Source of the DNA: an uncultured Limosilactobacillus sp.
Lineage (GTDB): Bacteria; Bacillota; Bacilli; Lactobacillales; Lactobacillaceae
Assembly: GCF_934202705.1 (NCBI RefSeq)
Contig: NZ_CAKPYE010000008.1
Coordinates: 29,466 to 93,465 of the forward strand
Direction of reading: 5' to 3'
DNA length: 64,000 nucleotides
The notes under the pieces were generated by a model. The model was given only the letters and a program-made list of their open reading frames with translations. It was not told the origin of the DNA and did no database searches. The position numbers were made by a program, and so were the translations under genes. Numbering within the stretch: position 1 is the stretch's first letter; each line of letters starts with the position of its first letter. Positions 8,061 through 17,702 of this stretch are shown here, piece by piece.

Positions 8061-9494
8061 ATGAACATTGTTAGTTTAGCGCGTTTCCAGTTTGCAATGA
8101 CGACCGTTTTCCACTTTTTCTTTGTACCTTTCTCAATTGGAACGGTCTTTGTTGTTGCAATCATGGAAAGCATGTATGTTCATACCAAGAATGACCTCTA
8201 TAAAAAGATGGCAAAATTCTGGGGGAACATTTTTATGTTAAGCTTTGCCGTCGGCGTGGTCACCGGACTGATTCAAGAATTCCAATTCGGCATGAACTGG
8301 TCAGACTATTCCCGGTTTATGGGGGATATCTTTGGTGCGCCACTGGCGTTTGAAGCTTTACTGTCATTCTTTATTGAATCGACTTTTATTGGCTTATGGG
8401 TCTTTACTTGGGATCGCGTTAAGAAAGGTTTGCACTTATTCTTTATTTGGATGATTGTCTTTGGGACAATGACCTCCGCGCTTTGGATCCTGACCGCAAA
8501 CTCATTTATGCAGCACCCAGTTGGCTATACTTTACGGAACGGTCGTGCGGAAATGGCCAGCTTTGGGGCATTACTCACGAATCCGCAAGTTCTATTTGAA
8601 CTTAGTCACGTTTTGATGGGGGCATTATTGACCGGCGCGACGATTATTTGTGGCTTGACTGCTTTCCAACTACTTAAGAAGCGGTCATTATCTGATGAAA
8701 ACAAACAGATTTACCACAAAACGATGCGGATTGGCCTTTGGTTAATGCTGATCTTCTCACTGGGGAGCATTACCGCCGGTGACTTGCAAATGCAATACTT
8801 AATTAAGGAACAACCAATGAAGTTTGCGGCCACCGAAATGGTTTATAAAACCACAGGTGATAAGGCCCCGTGGACCGTGGTTGGTGTTGCTAATCCAAAG
8901 ACTCATAAGGTCTATGGCAACATTGATATTCCAGATATGCTGAGTGTCCTTTCCTATCACAAGACGACCGGTGCCGTTAAGGGGATGGACGAAGTTAATG
9001 CGCAATTAGAAAAGAAGTATGGCACGAAGATTGCTAATCATCAAATGAATTACTATGTTCCAGTTAATACGCTCTTCTGGAGTTTCCGGGTTATGGCTGG
9101 TTTTGGCGCTTTGATGGCCTTAGTAGCTATTGTCGGCTTGATTCTAACGCGACGGGACAAACAGACACTTTATGAACATCGTTGGTGTCTATGGGTGATG
9201 GCCTTAATGACCTTCACACCGTTCCTGGCAAACACCGCTGGTTGGCTAATTACTGAATTAGGTCGGGCCCCATGGACGGTCTACGGACTCTTTACCATTG
9301 CGCAAAGTGTTTCGCCAGACGTTTCAGTGGCTTCGTTATTAACCTCAAATATTATTTACTTCTTGTTATTTACCACTTTGGCAATTATTCTGATTGGTTT
9401 GATTGTCCGCTTCTTGCGTAATGACCCGGTCGAATACGCGGCTGCGCAAGCTGACAAGAAGGCAACTGATCCATTTGCAAAGGGGGCCTTTTAA
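8061..9494 (+). CDS. cydA: Cytochrome bd quinol oxidase subunit I
   Basis: A 477-residue membrane protein that binds haems b558, b595 and d and oxidises quinol while reducing oxygen to water. His18 (in TTVFHFFFVPF) corresponds to the family haem ligand, LSHVLMGA holds the second haem histidine, and the C-terminal half has the hallmark GRAPW motif (ELGRAPWTVYGLFT). About nine hydrophobic segments are visible. The region between helices 6 and 7 is short, as in the short-Q-loop Gram-positive type. Start ATG 8061 has GAGGGAGG just upstream; the frame runs further up but not with homology. First gene of cydABDC; cydB begins at the next base after its stop. Lactobacilli cannot make haem, so activity would need an outside haem source. 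Confidence 0.96.
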   Translation: MNIVSLARFQFAMTTVFHFFFVPFSIGTVFVVAIMESMYVHTKNDLYKKMAKFWGNIFMLSFAVGVVTGLIQEFQFGMNWSDYSRFMGDIFGAPLAFEALLSFFIESTFIGLWVFTWDRVKKGLHLFFIWMIVFGTMTSALWILTANSFMQHPVGYTLRNGRAEMASFGALLTNPQVLFELSHVLMGALLTGATIICGLTAFQLLKKRSLSDENKQIYHKTMRIGLWLMLIFSLGSITAGDLQMQYLIKEQPMKFAATEMVYKTTGDKAPWTVVGVANPKTHKVYGNIDIPDMLSVLSYHKTTGAVKGMDEVNAQLEKKYGTKIANHQMNYYVPVNTLFWSFRVMAGFGALMALVAIVGLILTRRDKQTLYEHRWCLWVMALMTFTPFLANTAGWLITELGRAPWTVYGLFTIAQSVSPDVSVASLLTSNIIYFLLFTTLAIILIGLIVRFLRNDPVEYAAAQADKKATDPFAKGAF

Positions 9495-10514
9495 ATGTCA
9501 TTTCTCCAAGGATTATGGTTCTTACTAATTGGCGTCCTCTTTAGTGGCTTCTTTTTCTTAGATGGCTTCGACTATGGAGTCGGGATGGCCGTTGAAACGT
9601 TGGGCCACGATGAGGCGGAAAAGACGCAAATTATCCGAACCATCGGCCCAGTTTGGGATGGTAACGAAGTTTGGTTAATTACCGCTGGTGGGGCGATGTT
9701 TGCCTCATTCCCATATTGGTACGCAACCTTATTTTCTGGATATTATTTGATTCTCTTATTTATTTTGATGGGGTTAATTTTACGGGGCGTTTCGTTTGAG
9801 TTTCGCGCGAAGAGCCCAATGACAAAGAAACCAATTTGGGACAGAGTGATGGCAATTTCTTCTGCCGTTGTTCCATTCCTGTTTGGTGTGATGTTCATTT
9901 CCATGATTAAAGGAATGCCAATTGACGCGCAAGGTAATATTTCCGCCCACTTCTTTGACTACTTTAACTGGTTCTCAGTTGTTGGTGGCGTGGCGCTAAC
10001 TCTATTAACTTACTTGCACGGTCTGAATTACATTACGTTAAAGACTGTCGGGCCAGTTTCAGAACGCGCCCAAAACTATGCGCACGCCCTTTATTGGGTT
10101 CTGTATCTCGGTGAAGTGATCTTTGCATTACTGCTCCTCTTCCAAACCGACTTCTTACATGTTCACCCAATCTTAACCTTGCTTTGCCTAGCATTAATTG
10201 TCGGCTTTTCAATTTGGGCCCATGCTGCTACTTTCCAGGATCATCAAGGTCATGCCTTTATCGCTAGCGGCTTGACGTTGATTTCACTAGTTGCTTTGAT
10301 TTTCTGTGGATTATTCCCACGGGTCATGATTTCATCGATCAGTAGTCAATATGATCTGGTCATCAAGACTGCTTCATCATCCAATTACACGTTAATTGTG
10401 ATGACGGTTGCGACAGTGATCTTGGTACCCTGCGTCCTGGCCTACACGATTTGGGCATACTGGATTTTCCGAAAACGAATTGAAATGCCCGCGATTGGGA
10501 GGACCGATGGATGA
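9495..10514 (+). CDS. cydB: Cytochrome bd quinol oxidase subunit II
   Basis: A 339-residue polytopic membrane protein, structural partner of CydA. The N-terminus has the family motifs FFFLDGFDYGVGMAVE and IGPVWDGNEVWLITAGGAMFASFP, then GVSFEFRAK. Eight or more membrane segments are evident and length fits the family. Its ATG follows the cydA stop directly, with AAAGGGGG inside the end of cydA serving as binding site, and its last four bases overlap cydD (ATGA), showing translational coupling. Confidence 0.96.
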   Translation: MSFLQGLWFLLIGVLFSGFFFLDGFDYGVGMAVETLGHDEAEKTQIIRTIGPVWDGNEVWLITAGGAMFASFPYWYATLFSGYYLILLFILMGLILRGVSFEFRAKSPMTKKPIWDRVMAISSAVVPFLFGVMFISMIKGMPIDAQGNISAHFFDYFNWFSVVGGVALTLLTYLHGLNYITLKTVGPVSERAQNYAHALYWVLYLGEVIFALLLLFQTDFLHVHPILTLLCLALIVGFSIWAHAATFQDHQGHAFIASGLTLISLVALIFCGLFPRVMISSISSQYDLVIKTASSSNYTLIVMTVATVILVPCVLAYTIWAYWIFRKRIEMPAIGRTDG

Positions 10515-12226
10515 TTGATCGACACCTATTTGAACTCGCAGGTGCTCAATCCATTGCCAAACGGCTTGCGGGACTCAATGTTCTGCAAGCCGTTTTCATT
10601 ATTGGCCAGGCATTAAGCCTCAGCTGGTTATTAACGGGATTATGGCAAGGTCATCGATTAGATTGGCTGATGTTAATAGCATTTGGTGCTTGCTTTACGG
10701 GACGGCAAGCGTTGAATTGGTTGAGCGAACACTGGTTAGATCACTATGCGGCCCAGACTAGTCAGCAACTGCGGAGTCAACTATTGCAAAAAGTATTTGA
10801 ATTAGGACCGGCCCTGGTACAAAAGCAGGGGACAGGGAGCACGATCACGATGGTGATGGACGGGATTAGTGAGGTCCGTGACTATATTAAGCTCATGTTT
10901 ACCAAAGTGCTGACCATGATGATTGTACCAATCCTGATTTTAGCCACAATGGTCTGGCTTGACTGGCGCTCTGCACTGATTTTATTGTGCATGTACCCTT
11001 TAATCGTGATTTTTATGATTATTTTGGGTCGGGCTGCGCAGGCTAAGGCCATTAAGCAGTTTGGTAACTTTCAGAAATTGTCCAATAACTTTATTGACTC
11101 CCTGCGGGGCATTGGTACTCTAAAGTATTTGGGCCAGAGTAAACGTTATTCGCAAAGTATTTTTAGTTCTAGTGAGTTGTTCCGTCATCGAACCATGCGA
11201 GTTTTAAAGATTGCCATGCTGTCGACCTTTGCACTAGACTTTTTCACAACCCTTTCGATTGCTGTGATTGCGGTCTTCTTAGGCTTTGATTTGATTAACG
11301 GTCGGATGAGTCTTTTCTCGGCGCTCGGGATTTTAATTCTCGCACCGGAATATTTCCTACCGATTCGAAATTTTGCGGGTGACTTTCATGCAACTTTAAA
11401 CGGCAAGAACGCGTTTAGGCGGATTCGCGAATTAATCCAGCTGCCGGCTCCACAAACCGCAATGGTGTCGTTACATCCCTGGACTAAGGACGATGAGCTA
11501 GTGATGAAGCAACTGACGTTTCGATACCCGCACGGAATGGTCTTGCAGCCATTCTCTTTACGGATTAAGGGCAACGAGATGATTGGTATTATCGGGATGA
11601 GCGGTTCTGGTAAAACGACGCTGATTAATTTATTGAGTGGCTTTTTGACGCCCCAATCAGGAAAGTTGATTATTCAGGGACAACCCGCGTCCACCCTCAA
11701 CATTGTTGACTGGCATCGCCAAATGACTTATATTCCACAAACACCGTATGTGTTCACCGCGACCTTACGCGATAATATTGCTTTTTACACCCCGCAGGTT
11801 AGTGACCAACAAGTCAAAGAGGCGATTCACGTAGTCGGCCTGGATGACCTTTTAGCAGAATTACCAGCTGGCTTAGACACGGTCATTGGTTCGGGAAAAC
11901 GGACATTATCTGGGGGCCAAGCACAGCGGATCGCACTAGCGCGGGCCTTTCTGGATCAGCAACGAAAAGTAATGTTCTTTGATGAGCCGACTGCTCATTT
12001 GGACATTGAAACTGAATTAGATTTGAAACAGCGGATGTTACCACTAATGGCCAATCATTTGGTCTTCTTTGCAACCCACCGGCTCCACTGGATGCGACAA
12101 ATGGATTATATTCTGGTAATGGATCACGGCCAACTGGTTGAACAGGGGACTTATGATGAGCTATTGGCTCGTCATGGTGACTTTACCAAACTCATTCAAC
12201 GAATGCGAGGTGAGACCAATGTTTAA
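10511..12226 (+). CDS. cydD: CydD half-transporter (thiol reductant/haem ABC exporter)
   Basis: A 571-residue ABC half-transporter: six membrane helices (residues about 1-310) and a nucleotide-binding domain with Walker A GMSGSGKTT, signature LSGGQAQR and Walker B VMFFDEPTAHLD. CydDC forms a heterodimer needed for cytochrome bd assembly; in Escherichia coli it exports cysteine and glutathione and binds haem. The order in this operon is cydA-cydB-cydD-cydC. It overlaps cydB by four bases and cydC by eight. Confidence 0.93.
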   Translation: MIDRHLFELAGAQSIAKRLAGLNVLQAVFIIGQALSLSWLLTGLWQGHRLDWLMLIAFGACFTGRQALNWLSEHWLDHYAAQTSQQLRSQLLQKVFELGPALVQKQGTGSTITMVMDGISEVRDYIKLMFTKVLTMMIVPILILATMVWLDWRSALILLCMYPLIVIFMIILGRAAQAKAIKQFGNFQKLSNNFIDSLRGIGTLKYLGQSKRYSQSIFSSSELFRHRTMRVLKIAMLSTFALDFFTTLSIAVIAVFLGFDLINGRMSLFSALGILILAPEYFLPIRNFAGDFHATLNGKNAFRRIRELIQLPAPQTAMVSLHPWTKDDELVMKQLTFRYPHGMVLQPFSLRIKGNEMIGIIGMSGSGKTTLINLLSGFLTPQSGKLIIQGQPASTLNIVDWHRQMTYIPQTPYVFTATLRDNIAFYTPQVSDQQVKEAIHVVGLDDLLAELPAGLDTVIGSGKRTLSGGQAQRIALARAFLDQQRKVMFFDEPTAHLDIETELDLKQRMLPLMANHLVFFATHRLHWMRQMDYILVMDHGQLVEQGTYDELLARHGDFTKLIQRMRGETNV

Positions 12227-13988
12227 AAAAATTCCATTATTGAAGGCACTTCAACATGACCGATGGATCAAGCCGTTTTTGAAACGTTATCGTTGGACAT
12301 TAGTTCTTGCCATTGGTTTAGGGATTGTGACCTTTATTTGTGGCGCCGGTTTAATGTTTTCTGCCGGTTTCTTGATTAGCAAGTCGGCGACCCGTCCGGA
12401 AAACATTTTGCTGGTTTACGTCCCCATTGTTCTTACTCGGGCATTTGGAATTGCTCGGCCAGCATTGCGGTATGTGGAACGCTTAGTTAGCCATAACTGG
12501 GTTTTGAAGATGACCTCGCAGCTTCGGCGAAAGCTATATGATTCACTCGAACACGATGCGGTCTTTTTCCACAGTAAATATCAATTAGGCGATATTTTAG
12601 GGCTCTTATCTGATGATGTTCATCATATTCAAAATTTATATTTAAGAACCCTCTTCCCAATGTTTGTGGCGTGGGGTCTATATGCACTAATTGTCGTGGC
12701 GTTTGGTGTTTTATCACCATTGATGGGGTTATGGATGCTCATTGTTTTCGGCTTAATTATTTTCGGTATTCCAATCTGGTCAATTTTGGTCAACGGAGCG
12801 CGGCAAGAACGCGCTAAACAGCTAAAGGACCAGCTTTACGTCGATTTGACAGATAATGTCATGGGCGTGACTGACTGGATTTTAGCTGGACGTAATCAAC
12901 AATACCTGACGCGCCGTCAACAGAGTGAAACTGCAGACCAGAAAAATGCTACTGCACTTCACAGCTTTGAACACGTTCGCGACTTTTTATTGCAGATGTT
13001 ATATCTTTCAATGATCGTCAGTGTGATTCTCTGGGGTGCCAGTAAATTTGGTGGCCACTTTGGCGGTCCTGCCAACTGGATTGCGGCATTTGTGCTCGCT
13101 TGGTTCCCGTTAGTCGATGCATTTATTCAATTATCGACAGCGGCTCAAGAAACCAATGTTTATACAAATTCGATCACTCGATTAAATGAACTTAGTCATT
13201 CAGATGAACCAGCTGGCAACCAAATAAAATTGCATCGCCCATTCAAACTGCAAATTAATGACGTTCACTTTTGTTATGCGCCAACGCAGCGTGAAGTCCT
13301 ATCAGGTATTAGTTTAAAATTAGCACCTGGTGAAAAGGTGGCTTTACTTGGCCGGAGCGGTTCTGGAAAAAGTACTTTGGCATCGCTCATTCGGGGAGAT
13401 TTAACACCCACCAAAGGCGCCGTGAAATTAAATGACGTTGCTACCAGTCAATTTGGTGATCAGATTGCTGATTACATTGGGGTGATTAATCAAACCCCAT
13501 ACCTCTTTAACACGACAATTGCCAATAATGTCCGGCTGGGGGATGAAACAGCCGGTGATGAACGAATTTGGTCGGTGCTGGAACGGGTTGGTTTAGCTGA
13601 CATGGTTCACCAGCTTCCGGATGGCATTAATACGAAAGTGGACGAAGCTGGTCTGCGTTTCTCCGGTGGCGAACGACACCGTTTAGCACTTGCGAGAATC
13701 TTGTTGAAAGATACGCCAATTGTCTTACTGGATGAACCAACGGTTGGCCTCGATCCGATTACTGAACAAGCGGTGATTGATACATTTATGAATCAGCTGC
13801 AAGATAAAACGGTAATTTGGATTACTCATCACCTTCAAGGAATTGATCAATTTGATCAGGTCATCTTTATTGAAGCTGGTCAGCTCGCTATGCATGGCTC
13901 ACCTAGTGAACTGTGGAAAAATAACGACCGCTTCCGGCAATTAAAAAAGGCTGATCAGGGAATCATTCCTGATCAACCAATTAATTAA
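12219..13988 (+). CDS. cydC: CydC half-transporter (thiol reductant/haem ABC exporter)
   Basis: A 589-residue ABC half-transporter, partner of CydD, with membrane domain residues about 30-320 and nucleotide-binding domain carrying Walker A GRSGSGKST, signature FSGGERHR and Walker B IVLLDEPTVGLD. ATG 12219 is chosen because GCGAGGTGAG lies seven bases before it and the sequence MFKKIPLLKALQHD aligns with family N-termini; the frame is open further into cydD. Last gene of the cyd operon. Its 3' end overlaps the convergent polyprenyl synthase gene by eight bases, and no terminator hairpin is visible there. Confidence 0.93.
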   Translation: MFKKIPLLKALQHDRWIKPFLKRYRWTLVLAIGLGIVTFICGAGLMFSAGFLISKSATRPENILLVYVPIVLTRAFGIARPALRYVERLVSHNWVLKMTSQLRRKLYDSLEHDAVFFHSKYQLGDILGLLSDDVHHIQNLYLRTLFPMFVAWGLYALIVVAFGVLSPLMGLWMLIVFGLIIFGIPIWSILVNGARQERAKQLKDQLYVDLTDNVMGVTDWILAGRNQQYLTRRQQSETADQKNATALHSFEHVRDFLLQMLYLSMIVSVILWGASKFGGHFGGPANWIAAFVLAWFPLVDAFIQLSTAAQETNVYTNSITRLNELSHSDEPAGNQIKLHRPFKLQINDVHFCYAPTQREVLSGISLKLAPGEKVALLGRSGSGKSTLASLIRGDLTPTKGAVKLNDVATSQFGDQIADYIGVINQTPYLFNTTIANNVRLGDETAGDERIWSVLERVGLADMVHQLPDGINTKVDEAGLRFSGGERHRLALARILLKDTPIVLLDEPTVGLDPITEQAVIDTFMNQLQDKTVIWITHHLQGIDQFDQVIFIEAGQLAMHGSPSELWKNNDRFRQLKKADQGIIPDQPIN

Positions 13989-14973
13989 CGCGTTTGAGGA
14001 GCTGCTTGGCCAGACGATCCAGTTGGTCACGTGCGGGGCTGTCTGGGAGGTATTGCAAGTGATCTAATGCGCGGTTAGTAAATTTTGTTGCTAACCGTTG
14101 ACTTTGCACCAAGGCATTCGAATTGATAATCATTTGCTTGATTTTTTGCATGTCATTCATTGTTAACTGGTATTTTTTAGTCAACAAAGGTTTAAGCGAT
14201 GCCTGAGTGCGTGGATCCTGCAGGGCAAATAGCATTGGTAATGAATAAACCCCAGTGCTTAAGTCTTCCATTGTTGGTTTGGTTAACTGGCTGGTACCAG
14301 TATAATCGAGGATGTCGTCGAGCATTTGAAAGGCGATCCCAAGATTTTGACCAAACTTAGCAGCGTGGACGGTTTGACTAGCGTTCGCTCCAGCAAAATG
14401 AGCACCTTCGCGAGCCGCTAGTTGAAAGAGGGCCGCTGTTTTACCATTAACGTTGCGCAAGTATTGATGAATTGTCTGTGTTGTATCAAAACGCCGGGCC
14501 ATTTGACCCAGTTCACCATTGAGGAGCCGTTGCATAATGGTGGCGTTGACTTGCAAGTATTGATTATCATCATGAAGATTCGTGATCAGTAAGTCAAAGA
14601 AGATGGTAAAAAGATAGTCGCCAGCATAGACGGCGGTGTCTTTACCAAAACGGGACTGGATGCTGACTTGACCCCGCCGCATCGGTGAATCATCGATAAT
14701 ATCATCGTGGATCAAGGATGCCATGTGTAAGATTTCGATTGAGGCAGCTAATTGGGTGAGCTGGTGAGTATGGCGTTCTGATGAGCCAATTGCTTTGCTG
14801 ACCATCAGCAATAACGCTGGCCGCAGATATTTGCCCCCATGGTTAGCCATCGCGATGAGGGCTGCTTGTAAGCGCGGATTTGCCGCATTAATATGAGTTT
14901 GTAGGATTTGATTAACGGTGTTCAGCTCATTTTGAATGAGCGGATAGTGGTACCGAGCAGGTGAATTAATCAT
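13981..14973 (-). CDS. Polyprenyl diphosphate synthase (menaquinone side chain)
   Basis: A 330-residue trans-isoprenyl diphosphate synthase. Both aspartate-rich motifs are present: first DDIID at residues 90-94 followed by SPMRRG, second DDILD at 219-223. The GGKYLRP motif (46-52) and GKTAALF are also typical. Such enzymes extend farnesyl diphosphate to the C35-C50 chain used by MenA. It is transcribed toward cydC and back to back with menA (54 bases apart), so the two share a promoter region. AAAGGAC precedes ATG 14973. A large subunit of the two-component heptaprenyl synthase is likely; the small HepS-like partner is not in the window. Confidence 0.9.
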   Translation of the reverse strand: MINSPARYHYPLIQNELNTVNQILQTHINAANPRLQAALIAMANHGGKYLRPALLLMVSKAIGSSERHTHQLTQLAASIEILHMASLIHDDIIDDSPMRRGQVSIQSRFGKDTAVYAGDYLFTIFFDLLITNLHDDNQYLQVNATIMQRLLNGELGQMARRFDTTQTIHQYLRNVNGKTAALFQLAAREGAHFAGANASQTVHAAKFGQNLGIAFQMLDDILDYTGTSQLTKPTMEDLSTGVYSLPMLFALQDPRTQASLKPLLTKKYQLTMNDMQKIKQMIINSNALVQSQRLATKFTNRALDHLQYLPDSPARDQLDRLAKQLLKRVN

Positions 14974-15027
14974 TTGTTTGGTGTCCTTTAAATATTATTT
15001 AATCAGTGGAGAAAGGATTGGAATTGA

Positions 15028-15930
15028 ATGTCAGTTGATGTTTTTTTGGAACTCGTGGAAATCAAGGCGAAAACTGCAAGCGTGATCCCGTTTTTGCTAG
15101 GAGTTTGCTTTAGTGCCTATTATTTGCACAGCGTTAACCCAGTTCTGGCAGTTGTCTTCTTTATTGCCATGTTGCTCTTTAATATGGCAGTGGACATGCT
15201 GGACAACTATAATGACTACCGACATGCCATTGACAAGGTGAACTATCAGCAAAAGACTAACATTATTGGTCGCGAGCATCTATCACCACGGCTAGTCTTA
15301 GCGTTGCTCGTGACGTTTTCCGTGATTGCCGCCCTGATGGGCCTTTGGTTAGTCATGAAGGCGGGGCTTCCAGTATTATGGATGGGCATCTTCTGTTTTG
15401 CAGTTGGAATTCTGTATTCGTCCGGACCGCATCCGTTATCTAGTTTACCGCTTGGTGAGTTGTTTTCAGGATTTACGATGGGTTTTATGATTCTACTGAT
15501 CAGTGTTTATCTGAACAGTTATCAGGTCTTCGCTTGGAACTGGGCGAATCTTTGGCGCACCTTTCTGGTGGCACTGCCGGATGAGTTATGGATTTCCAAC
15601 CTGATGCTGGCCAATAACCTCTGTGACGCGGATGAAGATGAACGAAACCAGCGAACCACGATTATTCACTACATTGGAATCCCTAATGGTCTGCGGGTAT
15701 TTACCATGAAAAATATCTTGGCCATGCTGGTAATTATTTTATCACCCTTTATCCGGATTGCCCCATTTACGGTTTGGCTGACACTCGTAATTGTACCCTT
15801 TGTTTATAAGCAGAACAAGCGATTGATGGCAAAGCAAGTGAAAAGCGAAACCTTCTCCAGTGGAGTAAAAATTCTCCTGGTTGGTTCAGGAGTTTACTTG
15901 CTGACGTACTTTCTCGGGATCATCTTTTAA
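15028..15930 (+). CDS. menA: 1,4-dihydroxy-2-naphthoate polyprenyltransferase
   Basis: A 300-residue UbiA-superfamily membrane enzyme that attaches the polyprenyl chain to 1,4-dihydroxy-2-naphthoate to give demethylmenaquinone. The two aspartate-rich motifs are DMLDNYNDYRHAID (residues 56-69) and NNLCDADEDERNQRTT (about 196-211). Eight or nine hydrophobic segments are visible. GAAAGGATTGG precedes the ATG. The other men genes are absent from the window; many lactobacilli keep only the prenyl synthase and MenA and take up the naphthoate head group from neighbours, which would fit. The next gene is a quinone-reducing NADH dehydrogenase. Confidence 0.9.
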   Translation: MSVDVFLELVEIKAKTASVIPFLLGVCFSAYYLHSVNPVLAVVFFIAMLLFNMAVDMLDNYNDYRHAIDKVNYQQKTNIIGREHLSPRLVLALLVTFSVIAALMGLWLVMKAGLPVLWMGIFCFAVGILYSSGPHPLSSLPLGELFSGFTMGFMILLISVYLNSYQVFAWNWANLWRTFLVALPDELWISNLMLANNLCDADEDERNQRTTIIHYIGIPNGLRVFTMKNILAMLVIILSPFIRIAPFTVWLTLVIVPFVYKQNKRLMAKQVKSETFSSGVKILLVGSGVYLLTYFLGIIF

Positions 15931-15949
15931 TGAATTGTGAGGGATTATT

Positions 15950-17170
15950 ATGAAAAAAATTGTTGTACTAGGAGCTGGATACGCAGGTCTAAAGACCGTG
16001 GTTGCATTGCAAAAGAAGATTAAAGGGGTGGCGGACATTACCCTGGTTGATCAGAATGATTATCATTATGAAGCAACTGATCTGCATGAAGTGGCCTCTG
16101 GTAACCTGCCAGCCAGCAAAATTACGTACCCGATTAAAGACGTACTTGATCCAGCAGTTACAACCTTTGTTCAGGATCGGGTAATTAAATTAAACGCAGC
16201 CGATAAAACAGTGGAGTTAGCTAATCATGCACCGTTAAATTATGACTACTGTGTGATGGCGCTCGGCTTTGTTTCAGAAAATTTCGGGATCAAAGGGGCG
16301 ACCGCAAATAGTCTGCCAATGGCAAATGTGGACGAAGCCAAGGCGATTCATGAGCACCTCGTTACTGTCATGAAGCATTATCGGCAAAGTCAAGATGTCA
16401 ACGACCTTAAAATTATCATTTGCGGGGCTGGCTTTACCGGAATTGAATTGGCTGGTGCATTGGATGACGCTAAAAAACGCCTGGCAGGAATTGCTGGCGT
16501 AAATGCAGATGACATTCAGATTACGCTGATTGATGCTTCTAATCGGTTATTGCCGATGTTTGATGAAAAGCTCGCTAATTATGGGGTTAATTTATTAAAC
16601 AAGCTGCACATCCAAATTATCAAAGGGGCATTGATTAACGAAATTCAACCAGGAAAGGTACTGTATAAGAAACAGGGTGAAGCCGACGATGCAGCTTTGC
16701 ATGAAGAAAGTGCCAACACGATTATCTGGACAACTGGGGTTAGCGGCAGCCCAGTGGTCGGCGAATCTGGATTGCCGCAGCGTCGTGGTCGGGTAATGGA
16801 TACTGAGCATTTGACGGCACCGGATGACGATCAGCTATACATGGTCGGTGACGTTGCAGCTGTTATGCCACCAGATGGAAAACGTCCATACCCAACCACG
16901 GCCCAAATTTCACTATCAATGGCTAATTATGTTGCCAAAGACTTAAGCGCTCGAGTGAAAGGCGGTCAGCGCCCTAGAGCCTACACGTATAAATCATTAG
17001 GAACGGTTGCGTCAGTTGGAAATACGCGAGCATTTGGAGTGGCCATGGGTGGTCATTACCGTGGCTACCCAGCCTCGTTTATCAAAAAGATGATTATGAA
17101 TAAGTCCTTACTAGAAACTGGTGGAATGAAGGAATTGATGGCGAAGGGTCGATTCGATTTATATCACTAG
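15950..17170 (+). CDS. ndh: Type II NADH:quinone dehydrogenase
   Basis: A 406-residue flavoprotein of the NDH-2 family, which passes electrons from NADH to menaquinone at the membrane surface without pumping protons. It has the FAD-binding GAGYAG (residues 8-13), the NADH-binding CGAGFTGIELAG (about 157-168) and the FAD-contact motif YMVGDVAAV near residue 300, followed by PTTAQISLSMANYVAKDL. The C-terminus is amphipathic as expected for membrane attachment. It begins 19 bases after menA and ends at a terminator, so menA-ndh is probably an operon. With the bd oxidase next door it completes a minimal respiratory chain. Confidence 0.9.
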   Translation: MKKIVVLGAGYAGLKTVVALQKKIKGVADITLVDQNDYHYEATDLHEVASGNLPASKITYPIKDVLDPAVTTFVQDRVIKLNAADKTVELANHAPLNYDYCVMALGFVSENFGIKGATANSLPMANVDEAKAIHEHLVTVMKHYRQSQDVNDLKIIICGAGFTGIELAGALDDAKKRLAGIAGVNADDIQITLIDASNRLLPMFDEKLANYGVNLLNKLHIQIIKGALINEIQPGKVLYKKQGEADDAALHEESANTIIWTTGVSGSPVVGESGLPQRRGRVMDTEHLTAPDDDQLYMVGDVAAVMPPDGKRPYPTTAQISLSMANYVAKDLSARVKGGQRPRAYTYKSLGTVASVGNTRAFGVAMGGHYRGYPASFIKKMIMNKSLLETGGMKELMAKGRFDLYH

Positions 17171-17180
17171 AAGTAAGCAA

Positions 17181-17209
17181 AAAGTCTCCACATGATGGAG
17201 ACTTTTTAA
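17181..17209 (+). terminator. Terminator after ndh
   Basis: Perfect stem AAAGTCTCCA (17181-17190) / TGGAGACTTT with loop CATGA and T run. Confidence 0.9.
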
Positions 17210-17337
17210 TCACAAGTTTCAAAGCTGTTTGATTATTGCCCATTAAATTACAATCATAGTGTTCCATTTATCGGAGATCTATAGATACAAGATCAAGCAT
17301 CGATTATAGTTTAAATTAGAAAATGATTAGAAAATGC

Positions 17338-17366
17338 TTGACGAATTTTAATTAAACGAGTAAGGT
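17338..17366 (+). promoter_or_regulatory. Promoter of the T-box leader
   Basis: TTGACG at 17338-17343, 17-base spacer, TAAGGT at 17361-17366. The -35 is good, the -10 weak; transcription would begin near 17373. Confidence 0.5.
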
Positions 17367-17369
17367 AGA

Positions 17370-17660
17370 TACCAATCAAACGGTATGAACAACCACTTAG
17401 AATAGGAAATTAGCTCAATGTTGCCTAGTCAGCGAACCCAAGTTAGTGCGAGTGGGGATTGGCTCAGAGAGTGAAAGTAGCCTAGGAGTGGCTAAGGTGA
17501 GAACAATTGTAGCTTTAGCCGGGTACGCCCGTTATCGCGTCAACGTATCTAGATGACTATGTACGGGGTAAGGGAGTAATAGTAATATTGCTCTAAAGTA
17601 AGGTGGTAACGCGCGTGAAGGCGTCCTTATAAGCATTGAGCTTATAGGGGCGCCTTTTTT
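17370..17660 (+). promoter_or_regulatory. T-box riboswitch upstream of brnQ
   Basis: The conserved T-box sequence AAGTAAGGTGGTAACGCG is at 17597-17614. It is followed at once by the competing terminator AAGGCGTCCTTATAAGC (17618-17634) / GCTTATAGGGGCGCCTT with TTTTTT to 17660. The T-box bulge reads GGTAAC rather than the more common GGNACC. About 220 bases of leader precede it and can fold into several stems, including GGCTAA / TTAGCC. T-box leaders bind a specific uncharged tRNA and then let transcription continue. The downstream brnQ implies a branched-chain amino-acid tRNA; I could not place the specifier codon with confidence. Confidence 0.88.
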
Positions 17661-17702
17661 CATACCATAATGATAACAATTTAAATAGGGGGATTGATTA
17701 AA

